From the NCBI RefSeq assembly GCF_014652135.1, contig NZ_BMYF01000021.1:33365-97364 (forward strand): 64,000 nucleotides of DNA. The letters run 5' to 3'. The translations under genes were made by a program, and so were the position numbers. The stretch's first letter is position 1, and each line of letters opens with the position of its first letter. Shown here piece after piece: positions 36,380-44,878 of the stretch. This DNA comes from Mongoliitalea lutea. Lineage in GTDB: Bacteria > Bacteroidota > Bacteroidia > Cytophagales > Cyclobacteriaceae. A model generated the notes under the pieces. The model did no database searches. It saw only the letters and a program-made list of their open reading frames with translations, and was not told the DNA's origin.

Positions 36380-37486
36380 TTACAGATTCCTGATTAACTC
36401 ATAGTTGGTACTTCGGCCTCCAGCGGCTTCTTTTTGAAGGATACCTTTTTCCAGGAGGTCATTGATGTCTCTGATTGCAGTGTCTTTGGAGGATTTCGTT
36501 ATCTTAGCCCACTTAGACGAGGTCAATTTTCCTTCAAATTCCCCCATCAACATATTCAGCAATTTCCGTTGACGTTCATTGAGTACTGTATGTGTATGTT
36601 TTCTCCAAAAGTTTGCTTTGAACAAAACTGCATCCAAGGCTTCGTCCGTTGCTTTCAATGCATTCGTTAGGCAGGCTAAAAACCACTCTATCCATGCTGT
36701 AATGTCAAGTTTACCCTTCTGGGTTTTTTCTAAGATCTCATAATAGTCTTTTCTTTCTTTTCGAATCTGTGCTGACATGCTGTAAAACCGTTGATTGCTG
36801 TTGTCCGAACGGGCTAACAACATATCTGTTAGTGCCCGTGTGATTCTACCATTTCCATCTTCAAAGGGATGTATGGTGACAAACCAAAGGTGGGCGACAG
36901 CTGCTTTCAATACGGGTTCTATAGATTCATGTGTATTAAACCATTCTAAAAACCGACTCATTTCCGTTTCTGTAACCGATGCTTCTGGAGCTTGAAAATG
37001 CACTTTTTCTTTTCCTAAAGCTCCAGATACCACTTGCATGGGACCTGTTGAATCCTGTCTCCAATCAGCTACGCTTATTTTATACATACCGCTTCTCCCA
37101 GTAGGGAAAAGTGCAGCATGCCAATCAAATAGACGGTCTTTTGTGATGGGCTCAAAGCAGTTGCGAGTAGCATCGATCATCATCTCTACCACCCCATCTA
37201 CAAACCTATCGGACTCCACTGCACCGGCTATTTCCATCCCCAATTTTCGAGCGATTGAAGATCGGACTTGATCCAAATCTAAGTATTCGCCTTCAATTTC
37301 TGATGACTTGAGTACATCAAGGGTAAGGGTATGGAGAAATGCCTCATTTTTGAGATCAAAACCCAAAGACTCCATTTTACCTAGTAACCTTCCCTGAAGA
37401 TTTCTCACAATACTTAATTGCTGGATTATCGCTTCATGATTCCAGTAAAAAGAAGGCCAATTAGGATTATGGTAGATGTACTGCAT
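36380..37486 (-). CDS. Fic-family protein (predicted AMP transferase) with C-terminal winged helix
   Basis: A 368-residue Fic protein. The catalytic motif HPFEDGNGR (206-214) is canonical, predicting transfer of AMP to a protein hydroxyl. The N-terminal inhibitory motif [S/T]xxxE[G/N] is present as SSEIEG (61-66), so it is a self-inhibited class II-type Fic with an N-terminal DUF4172-like region. A winged-helix segment (about 300-365, SSKWAKITKSSKDTAIRDI) ends the protein. It is monocistronic and preceded by five copies of a 12-bp motif over the promoter region; I infer autoregulation through the winged helix. The target protein is unknown. Confidence 0.93.
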   Translation of the reverse strand: MQYIYHNPNWPSFYWNHEAIIQQLSIVRNLQGRLLGKMESLGFDLKNEAFLHTLTLDVLKSSEIEGEYLDLDQVRSSIARKLGMEIAGAVESDRFVDGVVEMMIDATRNCFEPITKDRLFDWHAALFPTGRSGMYKISVADWRQDSTGPMQVVSGALGKEKVHFQAPEASVTETEMSRFLEWFNTHESIEPVLKAAVAHLWFVTIHPFEDGNGRITRALTDMLLARSDNSNQRFYSMSAQIRKERKDYYEILEKTQKGKLDITAWIEWFLACLTNALKATDEALDAVLFKANFWRKHTHTVLNERQRKLLNMLMGEFEGKLTSSKWAKITKSSKDTAIRDINDLLEKGILQKEAAGGRSTNYELIRNL

Positions 37487-37502
37487 TATTCACTGCAATT
37501 TA

Positions 37503-37585
37503 TGCAACGAATATATGCAATAATCGCCGCATAAAAAAAAATATTCGACGCATATATTGCGTCGAATATTTTTATAATCGTTGCA
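37503..37585 (-). promoter_or_regulatory. Operator array upstream of fic: five TGCRNCGAWTAT sites
   Basis: Sites at 37503-37514 (+), 37520-37531 (-), 37541-37552 (-), 37558-37569 (+) and 37574-37585 (-). The middle pair forms a near-perfect 29-bp inverted repeat (37541-37569). Read on the fic strand, TATATTCG (37515-37508), one mismatch from a -7 element, overlaps the first site, 22 bases before the start codon. Confidence 0.65.
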
Positions 37586-37630
37586 TTTTAACAAGAGCTT
37601 ACAACCATCGAAGCTTGTTGGAAAGTAAGA

Positions 37631-37668
37631 ATGATGCTTCATCAAACTTTGTTGAGGAAAAGCATCAT
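37631..37668 (-). terminator. Possible terminator after the GH13 gene
   Basis: Stem ATGATGCTT/AAGCATCAT with a 20-base loop, 17 bases past the stop. The downstream T-run on the minus strand is weak. Confidence 0.4.
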
Positions 37669-37684
37669 GCTTTTTAATGTCTCC

Positions 37685-39553
37685 TCATTTGACTTCTAGT
37701 ATCCAACTTTCCAAAGGTTTCAGATCAACTCTTACCCTGCCTTGGCCATCTTGAATTGTCAAGGTTGGTTTCGCCTGTCCATAAAGTTTTTCATCCAATG
37801 TGTACTTTCCATCTGCTATTCCCCACCCTTGGATGATGTTAGCCGGCACTTGCAGTTCAAATCCAAAACTATCTTGCTTATCAAAATTGGTAATGATAAT
37901 CAAGCGTTGTTTTTCTGACCAACGCATGTAGGAAAATACTTTGTCATTGTACCATTCCGTATTTGCGCGATTATGGCTATGAATTTCTGCATATTCACCT
38001 GCAAGGGCAGGACTGTAAAGCGTAAAGTTGAGCAAACGTTTGTAGAAATCGCGCAGGTCTTTTTCTGAATTGCTTAGCTGTCCTCCGTCGAATTTTCCAC
38101 CATTCATCCATCGCTGATGATGCGGTACGCCGATATAGTCGAAAATGGATGTCCGGCTTGGTTTTCCAAATCCTGCGTCTTCTGCCCCTGGTTCGCCTAC
38201 TTCCTGCCCAAAGTAAATCATCATAGGCGCTGCGTCAATGGTTGCTGATAGAACGGCCGCAGATTTGGCTATTTCCGCTTTCCCGACAAATTCATGACTG
38301 GCAATACGCTGTTCGTCATGATTCTCTAGGAAATGAAGCATGTGTTTCCCGATATCTGCCAATCCTGCTTGAATTGGGATTAAGTTGTCGGTAGAACCTT
38401 TACCCTGCATGATGTTTTTTAAGGTGTCATAGAGCTCTACCTTATCGTATAAAAAGTCCATTTTACCCAAGTGAATGTAATTCCTGTATTCTTTTGGATT
38501 GTAGATTTCAGCCAGCAGAAATGCATCTGGATTGGCGATTTTGATGGCTGAATTCATATAGCTCCAAAACTCAACAGGGACCATTTCTGCCATGTCAAAG
38601 CGGAATCCATCCACTCCCTTTGCTGTCCAGAAGAGTGCAATTTCCTTGAATTTTTTCCAAGAATCGGGTACTTCTTTATCTGCCCAAAAAGCAGCATGGG
38701 CTTGGTGATCTTTTGTGTCATAACCTTCTGGAAGGCTTGGGAAGTCTTTGGTGCCATCTGGTCGTACGCCATAATTAACTTTGACTGTTTCGTACCAATC
38801 GTGAAAATGCGGTTGCGCTTCTCTACTGCCATTTCCTGTCCATTTAGCAGGGTTTTCATCAAACTTTCCGTCGGATAGCGGATGCTTTTCACCCCCTAAG
38901 GGCTTATAATTATCCAAAGGAGCTGGAACTGAAAAAGATTTCCCAGGAATGTAATAGAAATTATTGTTTTTATGGTACTCCATTGTTTGGTCATCATTTG
39001 CACCAAAATCACGCACCCCCTCGGGATTGTTTTTTCCTTCATATTTTCTAGCGACATGGTTTGGGACGATATCGATGATGACTTTCATTCCATGTTTGTG
39101 CGTGCGTGCTATCAAGGCTTCAAACTCTTCCAAGCGCTTGGCAGGATCATCTGCTAGGTCAGGATTTACCTGGTAATAGTCCTTCACAGCATAGGGTGAA
39201 CCCGCACGTCCTTTGACTACATCTGGATCATCATTGCTGATGCCAAATGCAGTGTAGTCTCTGATTACTGCATGATGGGGGATTCCTGTGTACCAGATAT
39301 GACTGACCCCTAAGGCTTTGATTTCTTCCAAGGCTTTGTCAGTAAAGTTAGAAAACTTCCCAACTCCATTTTCCTCCAAGGTTCCCCAAGGTTTATTGGT
39401 CGTGTAGGTATTGCCAAATAGGCGCGTAAATACTTGATAAACGACAATCTTGTGTTGTTCTTCCATAGGAGATTCTGGAGCTGTTTCGGTTTCTTTGCAG
39501 CTGGATGCTAATAAAGAGCATGCAGCTAACGATAAAAAGAGTAATTTTTTCAT
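37685..39553 (-). CDS. Glycoside hydrolase family 13 (alpha-amylase) lipoprotein
   Basis: A 622-residue lipoprotein: the signal LLFLSLAACSLLASSC ends in a lipobox. The GH13 barrel follows with region I IIDIVPNHVA, region II GVDGFRFDMAE (Asp nucleophile), region III AEIYNP (Glu acid/base) and region IV FLENHDEQR. A C-terminal beta domain ends the protein. It should act on alpha-glucans in the periplasm or at the surface; the fine specificity (amylase, neopullulanase, cyclomaltodextrinase) is not certain. There is no SusC/SusD pair or other polysaccharide locus beside it, unusual for a Bacteroidota amylase. Confidence 0.92.
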   Translation of the reverse strand: MKKLLFLSLAACSLLASSCKETETAPESPMEEQHKIVVYQVFTRLFGNTYTTNKPWGTLEENGVGKFSNFTDKALEEIKALGVSHIWYTGIPHHAVIRDYTAFGISNDDPDVVKGRAGSPYAVKDYYQVNPDLADDPAKRLEEFEALIARTHKHGMKVIIDIVPNHVARKYEGKNNPEGVRDFGANDDQTMEYHKNNNFYYIPGKSFSVPAPLDNYKPLGGEKHPLSDGKFDENPAKWTGNGSREAQPHFHDWYETVKVNYGVRPDGTKDFPSLPEGYDTKDHQAHAAFWADKEVPDSWKKFKEIALFWTAKGVDGFRFDMAEMVPVEFWSYMNSAIKIANPDAFLLAEIYNPKEYRNYIHLGKMDFLYDKVELYDTLKNIMQGKGSTDNLIPIQAGLADIGKHMLHFLENHDEQRIASHEFVGKAEIAKSAAVLSATIDAAPMMIYFGQEVGEPGAEDAGFGKPSRTSIFDYIGVPHHQRWMNGGKFDGGQLSNSEKDLRDFYKRLLNFTLYSPALAGEYAEIHSHNRANTEWYNDKVFSYMRWSEKQRLIIITNFDKQDSFGFELQVPANIIQGWGIADGKYTLDEKLYGQAKPTLTIQDGQGRVRVDLKPLESWILEVK

Positions 39554-39615
39554 GGACTAAAGATAAAAAAATGTTGGGATTAGCATGGATTTATCGTTTG
39601 CTAAATGGTAGCTTT

Positions 39616-39786
39616 TCATCGCGTTTTGGTCAATTCTGCTTTCAACGCTAGGCCTTTGGCTGTAAGTCGATATTTTTGGTTGGGGTGGTTTATTCGATTT
39701 GGAAATGTTAATTCAATGTATTTTTGTTCCAATGCTGGAGTTATGTATTCCACTCTGAAGTAATCATCTGTGAAAATCAGTGTCAA
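39616..39786 (-). pseudogene. Relic of a winged-helix C-terminus (Fic/AlbA_2-type protein)
   Basis: An open stretch of 56 codons without start encodes DYFRVEYITPALEQKYIELT, then FPNRINHPNQKYRLTAKG and a stop. This matches my memory of the C-terminal winged helix of Fic and AlbA_2/RecG-like ATP-binding proteins (pattern FRxxYIxPALExxxIExTxP, QKYRLTxKG). The rest of the gene is absent; the stretch abuts the end of the Pr6Pr gene in another frame. I read it as the tail of a deleted gene. Confidence 0.55.
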
Positions 39787-40418
39787 TCATTCCAATTCTG
39801 TGTTTGATTCACCCTTAACTTTTTCCCAATCCAGACCAATAGCCCCGCAATTCCCATAAAGACCAATGACAAGACTAGAAAGTTAAAAACCAATTGGCCT
39901 ACACTGATGGAATTCAAATCCACAAAAGGATAAGGATAGAATCCTGAGATTTGCCCGTGTATAATTGTGTACACAAAATATCCTAAGGGATAGAGGAGCC
40001 AATAGGGGAGTTGCTTCCATTCCACTGCTTTTTTATCCTCAAAAAGCCACCAAAATAATAATCCTAACATTGGATTGAGGGTATGGAGTAGCTCATCTGT
40101 CACCCGTGCCATGCCTTGCGGATCCCAAATTGCCCGCAAAACTACTTGGTAAACCAAGCCAACAACCAAAATATACACTGTGATTGCCGTTAGAGTCCCT
40201 GGTTTTTTCCAGATTTTTCCCCTGTCGTGGAGGTCTCCATGAACTTGTGAACTGAAATAAATTGCGAGCAGTGTATTGGTCAGGATTGTGAAATAGCTAA
40301 AAAAGCGAATAGTAGCCTCACTCCAAGTTAAAGGATTAGTTTCTAACATTAGCCAATACTGCATAATCACGGCAGACCAGCTCATAAACGCAAAAATGTA
40401 GGCTAAATTTTTTCTCAT
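39783..40418 (-). CDS. Pr6Pr-family membrane protein
   Basis: A 211-residue protein with six hydrophobic segments. RFFSYFTILTNTLLAIYF near residues 39-56 and PYPFVDLNSISVGQLVFN near the C-terminus are the Pr6Pr (FAR-17a/AIG1-like) hallmarks. The function is not established in bacteria; eukaryotic relatives hydrolyse fatty-acid esters of hydroxy fatty acids. It starts within ATGA of the M20 peptidase stop (4-base overlap), so the two are co-translated. A decayed winged-helix fragment follows directly. Confidence 0.82.
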   Translation of the reverse strand: MRKNLAYIFAFMSWSAVIMQYWLMLETNPLTWSEATIRFFSYFTILTNTLLAIYFSSQVHGDLHDRGKIWKKPGTLTAITVYILVVGLVYQVVLRAIWDPQGMARVTDELLHTLNPMLGLLFWWLFEDKKAVEWKQLPYWLLYPLGYFVYTIIHGQISGFYPYPFVDLNSISVGQLVFNFLVLSLVFMGIAGLLVWIGKKLRVNQTQNWND

Positions 40419-41710
40419 AACTCATGGAGTAAGCGATACACGAAAACTGTTGACCTTTTCAACAAATCAGGAAACTCTTTCATGTTGATTGTTTCGGCAG
40501 GAGAGTGCGCACCTGTACCAGAGGCCCCTAAGCCATCGATACAATCCAAATAGTCCGCGACATAAGAAATATCCCCAGCGCCTCTCGAACCAGGATCACC
40601 TGCTTTTACCTCTCCAAAGCCCATATCTCTGCTGACTTTGGAAAGCACATCCACCAATGCATAATTTCCCTCCGTGGGTGGCATGGATGGAATGCCATCT
40701 TCAAACGTGATACTGGCCGTAGTGCCATTGAGATTTCTACTGACGATTTCCCGCATTTTTTCACGAGCTTTTTCTTTTTGCTCCTCACCCAAAAAGCGCA
40801 AATCACCAGTTACCAATGCTTCTCTGGCCACAATATTTGTTTTGCCTAAAGCGCTGCCTTCTCCTGTGTCATCATTGTAAGCAACATCCGAACCGCCTAT
40901 GATTTGACCGGGATTGAAAGTCAAATACTGCTCACCTGCCAATTCTTCCCGGAAGGTATTCAAGATTCTTGCAGCTTCGTAAATTGCTCCGTAGCCTACC
41001 GACTCACGGAATACACCGGATGAATGTACCTGTCTTCCTGTCGTCTTCAAAGTCCATCCGCTTGCACCTCTTCGGGCCACGGTCGCAATATTGAAGCCTT
41101 GGGCAGTTTCATAACCCAAAGCATAATCGTGAAGCTTGGCCCGCTCTACAAAGTCCAATCTGCTCACCCAACTAGGACTCCCTGCATTTTCTTCATCTCC
41201 TGTGAAATACACCGTCACTGTGCGGTCTTCCAAAAGTCCCAATTCATGCAATGCCTTCAGCGTAGCAAAAATCATTACATTGCCACCTTTCATGTCATTC
41301 GCTCCTTGTCCTTTGGCCGTATGCGCATCTACATATGTGAATGGATAGAATGGCATATCTTTTTCAAAAACCGTATCTAAGTGCCCGATAAAAAATAATT
41401 TCTTCCCTTTGTTTCCTTTTTTGCTGGCTACAAAATGACCTGCCCGCTTGAGTGAATCGGGTAAAGTCACCCATTCTGTAGTAAATCCTATCCTTGCAAA
41501 CTCCCGTTCAAAAACCTTTCCCACTGCTTTTACGCCCTCTAAATTGAAGGTTCCTGAATTGATATTGACCGTTTCTTCTAATAAATCCAATGTTTCTTCG
41601 TAGTTTTTTTCAATTTGCTGAATCAGCTGTTGTTCTTTCTCATTCAGTGTTTGAGCAAAAGTTATTGGAGTCCAAAGGAAGGCGATGAAAACAAAGAGTT
41701 TAGCATTCAT
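40415..41710 (-). CDS. Secreted M20-family metallopeptidase (glutamate carboxypeptidase-like)
   Basis: A 431-residue zinc exopeptidase with a signal peptide (LFVFIAFLWTPITFAQ). Zinc ligands and the catalytic Glu are visible in FFIGHLDTVFEKD, GANDMKGG and FTGDEENAGS; the C-terminal GASGTGAHSPAETINM supplies the last His. The layout fits carboxypeptidase G2-type enzymes that trim C-terminal glutamate, but the substrate is inferred. The ATG at 41710 is chosen because the 51-residue upstream extension lacks family likeness and would hide the signal peptide. Overlaps the Pr6Pr gene by 4 bases. Confidence 0.9.
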   Translation of the reverse strand: MNAKLFVFIAFLWTPITFAQTLNEKEQQLIQQIEKNYEETLDLLEETVNINSGTFNLEGVKAVGKVFEREFARIGFTTEWVTLPDSLKRAGHFVASKKGNKGKKLFFIGHLDTVFEKDMPFYPFTYVDAHTAKGQGANDMKGGNVMIFATLKALHELGLLEDRTVTVYFTGDEENAGSPSWVSRLDFVERAKLHDYALGYETAQGFNIATVARRGASGWTLKTTGRQVHSSGVFRESVGYGAIYEAARILNTFREELAGEQYLTFNPGQIIGGSDVAYNDDTGEGSALGKTNIVAREALVTGDLRFLGEEQKEKAREKMREIVSRNLNGTTASITFEDGIPSMPPTEGNYALVDVLSKVSRDMGFGEVKAGDPGSRGAGDISYVADYLDCIDGLGASGTGAHSPAETINMKEFPDLLKRSTVFVYRLLHEL

Positions 41711-41871
41711 AGTTGCGATTCTAGGGTTTCTGTGTTTTTTTTGTCGGCTCAATATATCGAAATATTCAGATTTGAGGAACAAGAGCTCAGCGCAAGTAGT
41801 TAATTCTGTTGAGATTCTTGCGTATTTTGAATCTGAAACCCCGTTCTTTCGTAGAACTAACAATAAACCTT

Positions 41872-42384
41872 ATGCAAAAACATATCCTTTCGCTGGCAAT
41901 CAGCGCACTTGTTGTCATGGTATTGGCAGCATGTTCCGGCAATTTGACGACCGTAGTGGTCGAAACTCCTGAGTTGGAGCTAACTGCCGAAGGCCCTCTA
42001 TTTGAAGGTGCTAACTCCTCGACAGCCACTTGGGAGTTTGATGTCAATGAACTATTAGGAGAAGTACAAGGGAAAGTTTCTAAAGCTAAAGTTGCTTCAG
42101 TAGAAATCACCTTGGTGGATGGAGATGAATTACCGGCGCTGGAGAAAATGGTGTTTGAACTCACATCTCAAAATACATCCATGACGCGGGTTGGTTTGCA
42201 TGAAGGTGGATTTGAAGTTGGTTCTCCCGTTTCTTTATCGATCGCCGATAAGCAGGAGAACTTAGCAAATGCCTTCAATGATGGTAGGATTACCTTCGTG
42301 GGAGACTTTGATTTGTTGGATGAGGAGTTTTGGGGAAATGTGAAGTTTTTGGTGAAGGTTACTTTTGAACTTGGAATTAAATAA
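41872..42384 (+). CDS. Lipoprotein of unknown function
   Basis: A 170-residue lipoprotein: SLAISALVVMVLAAC ends in a lipobox at about residue 21. The mature part alternates short beta strands (TATWEFDVNELL, ASVEITLVDGDELPALEKMVF) and looks like a small beta-sandwich. I do not recognise a named family. It is first of three plus-strand envelope genes (then DUF2147 after 22 bases, and an outer-membrane protein), so a shared envelope role is likely. The start at 41872 is preferred over 41809 because the signal peptide begins there. Confidence 0.65.
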   Translation: MQKHILSLAISALVVMVLAACSGNLTTVVVETPELELTAEGPLFEGANSSTATWEFDVNELLGEVQGKVSKAKVASVEITLVDGDELPALEKMVFELTSQNTSMTRVGLHEGGFEVGSPVSLSIADKQENLANAFNDGRITFVGDFDLLDEEFWGNVKFLVKVTFELGIK

Positions 42385-42406
42385 TAACGATAAACTCAAC
42401 ATACCT

Positions 42407-42850
42407 ATGAAAAAGTTACTTGCAGTTGTAGCATTTCTATTCAGTAGTGCTTTTGTAATGGCCCAGGATGCAGATGCATTGGTGGGTGTTTGGGAGCCAG
42501 GACATGGAAAAGCCCGAGTGAAAATTGATAATATTGACGGGAAGTATTACGGAAGAATCGTATGGTTAAAAGAACCAAATGACCCAAATACAGGTAAGCC
42601 AAAATTGGATGCCAATAATCCTGATGAAAGTATGAGAAATGTACCTTTGAGAGGTTACAGAATATTGAAAGATTTCACCTACAAAGGAAAGGGTGTTTGG
42701 GAAGATGGAACGATCTATGATCCTGAATCTGGAAATACCTACAGTTCTGTTATCACCATGAAGGATGAAAATACTTTAGATATTCGTGGCTTCGTTGGTG
42801 TCAAAACATTCGGTAGATCAGATACTTGGAGAAAGTTGAAAATAAACTAA
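42407..42850 (+). CDS. DUF2147 secreted protein
   Basis: A 147-residue exported protein: signal peptide LLAVVAFLFSSAFVMAQ, then a single DUF2147 domain (LVGVWEPGHGKARVKIDN, YYGRIVWLKEPNDP, then a terminal TFGRSDTWRK). The fold is lipocalin-like and the function unknown; Bacteroidota carry several copies. The ATG at 42407 places the signal correctly. It lies between a lipoprotein gene and an outer-membrane protein gene, with a 12-base gap to the latter. Confidence 0.87.
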   Translation: MKKLLAVVAFLFSSAFVMAQDADALVGVWEPGHGKARVKIDNIDGKYYGRIVWLKEPNDPNTGKPKLDANNPDESMRNVPLRGYRILKDFTYKGKGVWEDGTIYDPESGNTYSSVITMKDENTLDIRGFVGVKTFGRSDTWRKLKIN

Positions 42851-42862
42851 TCTAGGTCTGTG

Positions 42863-43972
42863 ATGAAGCTAAAAATAGTATGTATGAGTATGGCCCTGTT
42901 TCTTGCAGGGCTTGTTCCGTTGATGGCCCAAGATGATGATGACGAAGATTGGGATATCTATGGAGACTTGGAATTAGTGGATGATAGTAATGTAAAACGC
43001 TATGCCAGACCTACCATCGTTGGTTTAAGCCCAACCCGTTTTTTCACTTTGTCCTACGATAGGCAGCTAGGGTATGATATGAATCTTTCTGCTGCACGTT
43101 TTCCAGCTAGTGGAAACACTGGATGGGCTGTAGATGAAGATGCACCGGTATCAGAGAGTGGTAGAGTGAATTTCACTGGAGGTGTTCGTTTCAATTCCAA
43201 TATTCCTGTGATTTCCAAAAGTAATCTAGTTTGGCAAAGTGGACTAAATTATATGCGTGTGGGATATAATATTTCGGACGTGCAAAGTCAGCCGGATGCC
43301 TCAGGTTTAACACAGATTTTGGATGAGCGTGGATTGAATAACCTCAACTGGACCAATACCTTCTTTGTACCCATCAGTGAGCAAAATTTCTTCATCGTTC
43401 AAGCAGGATTGGATATGAGTGGGGATTACTCTTGGGGTTTGCAACCGTTTAACACCATTCGATGGAGTTTGGCGGCAGTCTATGCTAAACGAGTAAGTGA
43501 GAGCAAGCGTTGGGGCTTGGGACTGGCTAGAACCTATCGTGTAGGAAATTTGAATTACGTTCCGGTGGTCATGTACGATGTGACAAGTGCAGATAGAAAA
43601 TGGGGAACTGAAATCCTTTTTCCAGCGAGAGCACATGGACGATACAATTTCAGCAAAAATTCTTTGTTGCTTTTTGGCTATGAATTGGAAGGGCAATCCT
43701 ACCGTATCAATGATTTCTCAGTTGGGAACAATAGCTATGAAATCAGAAGAGGGGAGTTGCGCCCAAGATTAGAATTCCAAAAGCAAGTCTCGGGGCCGTT
43801 TTGGATGCATGTACAGGCAGGTTACCGCATGGACTGGACCTTCAATGCAGATGAGTTGGAAGGAAGTCGGGAGTTTTTCAGAGGCTTCTTCGGAACTCAG
43901 CAGTTTGGAATGGTTAATAATTTAGGCAATGCGGTTTATTTCAATATAGGGATAAGTTTTGTGACGCTTTAA
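42863..43972 (+). CDS. Outer-membrane beta-barrel protein (DUF6268-like)
   Basis: A 369-residue protein with a signal peptide ending LVPLMAQ, an acidic stretch DDDDEDWD, then strands of barrel type up to the terminal NAVYFNIGISFVTL. The DUF6268 label rests on overall likeness (GGVRFNSNIPVISKSNLVWQ), not a search. ATG 42863 is taken over the GTG at 42860. Last of three envelope genes; a hairpin terminator follows. Confidence 0.7.
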   Translation: MKLKIVCMSMALFLAGLVPLMAQDDDDEDWDIYGDLELVDDSNVKRYARPTIVGLSPTRFFTLSYDRQLGYDMNLSAARFPASGNTGWAVDEDAPVSESGRVNFTGGVRFNSNIPVISKSNLVWQSGLNYMRVGYNISDVQSQPDASGLTQILDERGLNNLNWTNTFFVPISEQNFFIVQAGLDMSGDYSWGLQPFNTIRWSLAAVYAKRVSESKRWGLGLARTYRVGNLNYVPVVMYDVTSADRKWGTEILFPARAHGRYNFSKNSLLLFGYELEGQSYRINDFSVGNNSYEIRRGELRPRLEFQKQVSGPFWMHVQAGYRMDWTFNADELEGSREFFRGFFGTQQFGMVNNLGNAVYFNIGISFVTL

Positions 43973-43998
43973 CAAAGTGGAATCAAATGTATTTTAAT

Positions 43999-44034
43999 GA
44001 CAGGGTTTTCATTAGGAAAGGCCCTGTCCTTTTT
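43999..44034 (+). terminator. Terminator after the outer-membrane protein gene
   Basis: Stem GACAGGG/CCCTGTC followed by CTTTTTATTTTA, 27 bases after the stop. Confidence 0.65.
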
Positions 44035-44037
44035 ATT

Positions 44038-44436
44038 TTATTCCTTGGACCAATTTTCCAATGCTATTCCTTCTAAATCAATAAAATGCTTTTCGTTATT
44101 GGTTATTAATACCATATTATTAACAATTGCGCTTGAGCCAATGAGTAAGTCAAAATCATCGACAACTCTTCCTGTTTTTCTTAATCTGGCTTTTTCTTTT
44201 GCAAAAATATCAATGGCCTTAAAAATCGGAATGAGTTTTATACGATTTGAGAATTCATTAATTATTTCTCGGTTTTTTGTAGGGAATTCACTTTTTTCAG
44301 CACCAAACTTTAACTCAGCAAGTGTTATTTCAGAAATATATAAATTTTCAAATCCAATTTGTTCGAATTTTTCAACCAAATTAAATCTTCCTTTAAGGAA
44401 GTAGATACAAATATTTGTATCTAATAAGTATCTCAT
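44038..44436 (-). CDS. vapC: VapC-type PIN-domain toxin
   Basis: A 132-residue PIN-domain RNase. The acidic metal-binding residues are in place: Asp6 (LLDTN), Glu41 (TLAELKFG) and the Asp cluster 93-96 (VDDFDLLIG). Such toxins cut tRNA or rRNA; the target is unknown. It overlaps the upstream antitoxin stop in TAATG, the classic coupled antitoxin-then-toxin order. Confidence 0.92.
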   Translation of the reverse strand: MRYLLDTNICIYFLKGRFNLVEKFEQIGFENLYISEITLAELKFGAEKSEFPTKNREIINEFSNRIKLIPIFKAIDIFAKEKARLRKTGRVVDDFDLLIGSSAIVNNMVLITNNEKHFIDLEGIALENWSKE

Positions 44437-44678
44437 TAGAGGTCTTCAATCTTTCTTGAAGTGTATCTACTTAATCTTATTTCATCAATTATTTCTTCAG
44501 CACTTTTATCTGATTCAAATGCCCCATAAAGTTTTTTCCATGCATCATTTTCGGGTTTTTCTGGGTTTTTTGAAATAGAGTTTGAAATTTGATCAATAAG
44601 TTCGAGCTTAACCTTTTTGCTCAAATTTTTGATCATCCCTATAAAATTGTCAGCGATATCTATTTCATTCGTTTCCAT
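44436..44678 (-). CDS. Antitoxin of the VapBC pair
   Basis: An 80-residue acidic/basic small protein directly upstream of, and overlapping, vapC. It has a helical N-terminal part (MIKNLSKKVKLELIDQISNS) and a C-terminal tail DEIRLSRYTSRKIEDL of the kind that wraps around PIN toxins. I do not see a standard AbrB or Phd fold by eye, so the role rests on position and size. It is expected to bind the toxin and repress its own operon. Confidence 0.8.
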   Translation of the reverse strand: METNEIDIADNFIGMIKNLSKKVKLELIDQISNSISKNPEKPENDAWKKLYGAFESDKSAEEIIDEIRLSRYTSRKIEDL

Positions 44679-44848
44679 TAGATTTCTTTTTTTAAATATA
44701 CAAATTTTTAACGATTCAGTATTGTTTGGGGTTGAGTCTTTTACGATAAAGGATTGTTGCCCTAAATTTATTTCGAAAAGTTTATGAAATTGGAACTGTT
44801 GGAATGCTTAAAGATTGCAATTAGCATTAGACTTCAAAAAATTCATAA

Positions 44849-44876
44849 AAAAGCGGGTGTTTTTCCACCCGCTTTT
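44849..44876 (-). terminator. Terminator of the GMC operon
   Basis: Stem AAAAGCGGGTG/CACCCGCTTTT with a six-base loop, ending three bases from the operon's last stop codon, with a T-run on the minus strand. Confidence 0.85.
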
Positions 44877-44878
44877 TT

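Noticed and set aside
41711..41863. 51-residue extension of the M20 peptidase
   Set aside because: The extension is not family-like and would bury a clear signal peptide starting at 41710.
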